64,000 nt of DNA. It comes from Pogonophryne albipinna (Eukaryota; Chordata; Actinopteri; Perciformes; Artedidraconidae). The notes under the pieces are model-generated. The model was not told the origin of the DNA, did not search any database, and worked only from the letters and a program-made list of their open reading frames with translations. How positions within the stretch are numbered: position 1 is the stretch's first letter; the number at the start of each line of letters is the position of its first letter. The position numbers and the translations under genes are program-made. Positions 58,516 to 64,000 of this stretch are shown here, one piece after another. Where the stretch lies: the NCBI GenBank assembly GCA_028583405.1, contig CM053260.1, positions 25,766,147-25,830,146 of the forward strand, in the 5' to 3' direction.

Positions 58516-61500
58516 TCTGTATTGCCAGTGGAGTCACATCTAACTGTCTCCTCTGTGAATTGTGAAATGGGGGGCCAATACTGATGAATCCTACCATAAG
58601 CACAGCTCTTAGTTGGGGGCTTCCATTATAAAGCCCAGCCTTAAAGACCCCACACTGGCTCCAACAGGAACCTGAGGGGGATTTGTTTTGCAGTGAAATG
58701 GTATCAAAATGGTTTTCCCCCCACACAGGCTCTGATTTATAAGTCTGCACGTCTCCAGTTTCCTGCTGCTGTGTTATGAGGCTGGAGGTGGGGCCATTAA
58801 ACTGATGGCATAGCTCTGCTCTCTGTCAGTAAACAAGCGTAGCTGCTTTGGTTTTCTGAGAATGTAGATGCTCTTTTCCTCGCTCTGCTTACTTTTTATA
58901 ACAAGGGGATATAAGGCTGAGGTCTTAAAAGTGGAAGGCATTTACATGTAAAAGAGAAACAAGGGGAAAGAAACCGGTTTGCTTCAGTTTATCAAAGGGA
59001 TATTGTTCTGAGCCATTTGGTTCCCGGCTTGACCCAGTAAATGCAGCTTCTATCTTCACAAGAACATGTTGGAGGATCCTTCCCCGCCTGACCAGAGCCT
59101 TGGTTCCCAGAATGCCGAGCACAGCAAGTCCACAGCCATCATCATTAGAATCGCGCGGCTGTGGACACTAATGGCTGTCCCCCTACTGCTGCCTCAGCAC
59201 ATTGGGATGGCTCATCTGAGACCTGAGGCTGTGAAGTGAACACATGAATTAATTCAAGGGAGATGAATTCACGCTTGCTGTTCCCCTGATTTTAAAGGAA
59301 GACGCTGGAAACCTTTGTAGCGAAAGAACCGCCACGAGTGCATTAGTGGTGAAGTCCTCTTTCAACCACCCTCCGATGATGAAAGGAGGCTAATTGGCGA
59401 GTTTGTCCTCGTTTATCTTCATTTAAAGGCAGGAAAAGATGGCGTTGTTTACTCGTTTCAATATTGAGAAGGGGGGAGTAAAGGAGGGGGGGAGGCAAAC
59501 AGTGGTGGCAGTGTTAAAATGGGGGGATGGGGGCTGGTCAAATTGATGTTCTTTGCATGAGCTATCTCCGGACTTCCAATTTGCGTTTTTAGATTTCAAA
59601 TAGCCGTATTAGCACCTTGGAAACGGTAAATATTCCAGTGTCAACAAATGCGTTAGTATTCGTCTGCATACTTGAGTTGAATGAAGATTTATCACGTCTA
59701 CTTCTCAAGAAAAGTGTTAAATGCAATATTTGAAAATCAATATAGGGTCATGACATGGCACATTCATCAAGTTTGTTTATTTCTTCAGTCACGGTGGAAA
59801 GCTTTACATGGCCATCTTTTTCCAATTACATGCAAAGGCAGACATAGTCTCACCCCCTCTCTGTTGTTTTTGTGGTGGCAGTATAGATTTTCCACCATCC
59901 GAATGGACTCTTTGCTGAAAAGCCTGCAGTCATTTTGCACAGGCCTTTCCCTGCTTTTAGGTCCAATCATTCCCCGCTCCAAATGTACACTTTACAAATC
60001 AATAAGCTTTCACAGTAATTTAACTGTGAGTGCCCCTGAGAGTTGCAGTAAATTCACTGTATCATAGATGGAATTAAATCAGTGTCTCCCTGTAGTCCTT
60101 TGCCACTGAACACACTTGATAATTGATGTCAGAGCACAACCTCTACCTTTTATTATTTTATTCTGTGAAAGCCACTTCTAGGGTGAACTAAATAGAATTC
60201 AATTTTTTTTTTAATTGGTTTAGTTGATTAATCAGACCTTGTCCCCCACCATATTTCTGGCAAATAGGGCGTCATTGATGATGATGATGATGGACCCAAT
60301 GGCTATGCGGTGTCCTACCTGATGCTGATCAATACACCCATTGGGAGAAATCAATCCCCCATATTGGGCGGAGGCTGGGTTGATTTCTGGTTGGAACCTG
60401 GGCGCCAGTGTTAAAGAATATTCTAATATGGTCGTATATCACTTGATATTTCTTTAGTGTTGATTATCAAACATGGACGCGAGAAGGGTGGGTGCTGAGG
60501 GGGCTGCAGCATCCCCATCTGCGAGGCTCCACTAGCGACTCTGACTGACTTCCCGCGTCCCTGTTATTAAGAGCAGGGTATTTTACAGCTAAAGAATGAC
60601 TTTGCTTTTCATGTTCTCATTTGTAATAAACTGCTCTGGCTACTCTCATGTATTGTGATACCGATCTGTCTTTGTTAAGCCAATATCCGCCAATAATTAC
60701 AGCCGGCTGCTACATCAGCTTGGCTCTTATTCCTGGTCTTAATCTTATTACCTTTGATTCCCGACCAATAAGGGTAATCTAATTAGTTTTTGGAAATGGC
60801 AAAACTGAAACCCATAATTGGGTATGCTGGCAGAATAATACAGTCACATTTCCAAGGTAGTTTAATCTTTATAAATGTCCTCTGACCAAAGTGTTCTTTG
60901 ATAGTGTTTCCATATCCAAATGCAGCCTCAGTGGTTGCCAAGATACAAACTAGATGTGTTTTTAACATGCTCAGAATTATAATTTTTTTTATGGAAATAA
61001 AAGCAGAGGGTTGTTTTCCAGAAATGCTCTTTTATGACACAACCTTTCCTTACCCCGTAATACTTTAATCTTTTATCATTGCAGCACAAATATGAGTATC
61101 GAATCTAGTTATAGAAAAATAACACAAATTTCATGACAAAAAATCTGCAAAACATGTTTGTTGTTTTGTTATGGACATTGGGTTTACAATTGCATGCTCG
61201 AGATACTGTTTCTGGTTCACTTGCATTTTTATCAATTGTTTTTTTTTACCAATAGCCTCATTCTGGATTAGCAGCCGCTCACGCAGACACTTCAGACTGG
61301 TGATAAACAATCAAAGCCTCCTATTGAGAACATGTTGCTCAGATGCAGTGTTCAACCCATTGTTCATCATTAAGCTGAAGAGTATGCATTATGGATGATG
61401 TCGTTATTCCAAATGTAAATTGTTAGAGGCCTTTCAGATGAAAGCTTGGACGTCAGACAGTGAAGAGTCCGCCTCACACTGACCACAGATCCCGCTGCGA

Positions 61501-64000
61501 ACACAGCATAGAGATAGAATCAGAGATCAATCAAAGCCTTCGTTAATGTGGCCAACAACAGAGAGGAATTCAGCTTGGCCTTATCACCGTCTTCCTGAAA
61601 GAAGCAACAAGGTAGAATCCATTAGGCACTTCTGTCTTTATGACATCTGGAGGTATGCAGTGCCAATTAAAGTTAGAGGTCTATTAAACACGCATGCACA
61701 TTATTTTGGTTGTGTGGTCGATGCTGTCCTGTGTCACAGCTAGAAAAGGTCATACATGAAGCACAGTTTGCTCGTATTGACTTGTTCTATTTTCAACAGC
61801 ATTCAGTCACATGGAAACCTACTAGGGCAGACAATATTAGGCATGAAGTACTTGTCTCTATGTTTTAATCTTTGAAGTACTAAAAACAAGAACACATTAC
61901 TGTTGCTTGAAACTTTTAGATCTTTAAAACACAAAAGGTTGAACATTTTAACCATTTATTTATTTTATTATGTCCATAGGAGAGAAAGAATAAACATGAA
62001 GTGTTTTTTCTGAAAATCTACTGTCAAATGTTCCCCTCAAGCTGCCCCAACTTCAATATGTCCAAAACAGAGCAATTCCTAAACCTCCCTTTAATAGAGT
62101 CTTTCAGGGAGGCACAGGAAGAGGAACAAATGCCTCCATTCAGCAGCTTCCAAAATGCTAATGCCCTCGGCTCTTAACACGTTTATAAGGGTTCCCATGT
62201 CACGACATGGCATAGTCCACCCCTAATGGGGGCTGTGGCCGCGGACTGCATGAAAAAGACAGACATATAACAGAACACAAAAATGACAACAAGATTGCCG
62301 GTTTCCTGGGGAACAAGGCATCTGAAGATCCTATTTTCCATCTGGAAGAAGCATGCGAGCGTGTTAAGTCACAGTGAACTTTTGAGGTTTCTTTTTACGG
62401 TCACTGAAACCTCTGTTTGGAGCCCATCATGGAACCTGACATTTAAAGTACCTATTTAAGTAACTGTATCAGCCATAGACTTTGCAGACTTCTTAAAGGG
62501 AACACAGAGTGACCAATAGTCCCAATGGTCGGCCATTCCACTGGTTTAATATTGAACTCCAGTAACTGTGTGCTCCCGTATGTAAATGATGGCCACACAA
62601 GGTTCTGTGTTGGAGAAACTTTCTGCAAATAAATGGCAAGCAGGGTTTAGTGATTGCTTGGGAAAGTAATTGCTTTTTATCTGTATGGGTGCTGGGAGGC
62701 AGACTGCGGAGCCAGGATCCAGCCTCCGGGCGCCTTAGGATTGATATTATGTCAACGACTCAAAAGGTATTTCTTTAGTGACATTCTGGTCAACCTGTGG
62801 AACATGTTCAATGTTTTTTAATGATTAGACTACAGAGCACCTCAAACTTTCCTCTCAACTCTTGATTCCATTTGCATTATGTGTTGACAGGACAAACATA
62901 GGGTTGACATTATTGAACTATTCAGAGGAGGAGATGGAATCTATCTCTCTAGACTTAACCCCAAATAGTCCTATTGATAGAAAGTATAAACACTAGTGTA
63001 AATGGACTGTGTGATGCTTGGACAGCGGAGCGACAAGCTGCCATCAATGCTACTCTAACAGGAGTGCATTGTTCTCCAGGAGTGCTTTTACCATGTATTT
63101 CCCAGAGCCAAATCACTATTGAATAATTTAAGCAGTTCAACAACCTTTAATTGCACCAGGTGTGTAAATCTCTAAAACAAAGCAACTGAGAGTGGAAACA
63201 CAGTCATGGCTAGCTTCCCATTGTTTTTCTCGTGACACAGATATTCCTGACCTAATTTTCTTTGCATATTAACAATGACATTCACAGAAAGGCATACAGA
63301 CTGACAATCAGGGTACAAAAGCTCTGGTGTTTGAGTTAAGACATTGGAAAAACTTCAATCCATACATTGCAAGTGTTTGTAGACTACATATTCAAATTGA
63401 ATACCAGTAAATGTCAGTATTTTGGTATAATGTAAGTCAATAGAGTTCTGCAGTAATTACTCCATCGCCCTGGCTCCTTTGACAACAACACAATAGGATG
63501 TCTCTATTAGATGTGTTTGGTTCGACAAAATCATCTCCACAAAGGAACACCACTTGTCATGACCCCCAGGACTAATTTTCTAACTTGTAATTTCATTTAG
63601 CACGCTAACCTCAAAGCACTTTCTCTTCGCATGCCATCTAGTCTAAATCCTAATTACAGAATTTGGATTTGAATAGTTTTTCAAGAGCACAAAGACAAGG
63701 CTGTAAATGCATCCGAGTTAGTACCTTCAGCTTCTGGCTTGATGGAGTTTAATGTCCCAACGACCTTTTTAGTTTAAATTAGCCACATGTTAGCAGTCGC
63801 CTTTTTACAGACACCTTAAAGATTGTGGGTTATTTATTGACATATGTTATGCAGTACACCAAAACGTGAAAATGTCTCAAGCTTGTGTCACCACAGAACT
63901 TGTATTGGGCATCTTACCAAACATGTATTTAAATAACTCCCAAAGGGGCAAAATGCTAACTAATGTTCTTGTTTTAGGACTGATTCCTGTAGCACTGGTG
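58516..64000. other. Non-coding, nothing recognised
   Basis: No coding frame with exon signals. 58.6-59.6, 60.2-60.8, 61.2-61.7 and 62.2-62.8 kb are repeat-free and of balanced composition. A short (gat)n lies near 60277-60291. Confidence 0.4.

Overview
The window reads as teleost (probably percomorph) genomic DNA. Evidence: fish-style TRIM E3-ligase genes in tandem, an esterase-bearing non-LTR retrotransposon, hAT-like and other inverted-repeat DNA elements, and short LINE/SINE tails seen in many fish genomes. All calls come from reading sequence; no database search was run.

Region 1 (1-16.07 kb) is a tandem array of a ~4.86 kb unit. Each of three units carries one intronless 551-codon TRIM gene (RING, two B-boxes, coiled coil, PRY-SPRY) on the + strand. 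A shrunken unit 0 (5' flank plus promoter block) lies at 647-1209. The copies are almost identical. Copy 1 has lost a RING zinc ligand (Cys18 to Phe) and gained an out-of-frame upstream ATG. Copy 2 looks like a copy 3/copy 1 recombinant. Each gene is flanked by LTR-like ends in opposite orientation and a 120-bp minisatellite.

Region 2 (16.07-17.71 kb) is a 5'-truncated Ty3/Gypsy-type LTR retrotransposon. Its long open frame runs gag (zinc knuckle) - aspartic-protease-like - then a segment resembling the HMG-box region of host SSRP1, where reverse transcriptase would be expected. A polypurine tract and 3' LTR follow.

Region 3 (17.7-19.1 kb) holds a 148-bp near-perfect hairpin and an internally deleted DNA element with a possible tyrosine-recombinase-like remnant. 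Region 4 (19.9-25.8 kb) is a - strand LINE with coiled coil, SGNH esterase, endonuclease and reverse transcriptase, broken by stops, deletions, microsatellite slippage and a nested solo LTR.

Region 5 (25.8-64 kb) has no recognisable protein-coding gene. It holds inverted-repeat elements (26.6, 40.9, 41.7 kb), two hAT-like elements with 8-bp target duplications (51.3, 52.5 kb), older LINE tails, and a thrice-repeated ~250-bp unit. A CpG-rich block at 44.14-44.55 kb ends in a consensus splice donor; it may be the first exon of a + strand gene continuing past the window. The rest looks like intron or gene-desert DNA that may contain conserved non-coding elements, which a single sequence cannot show.
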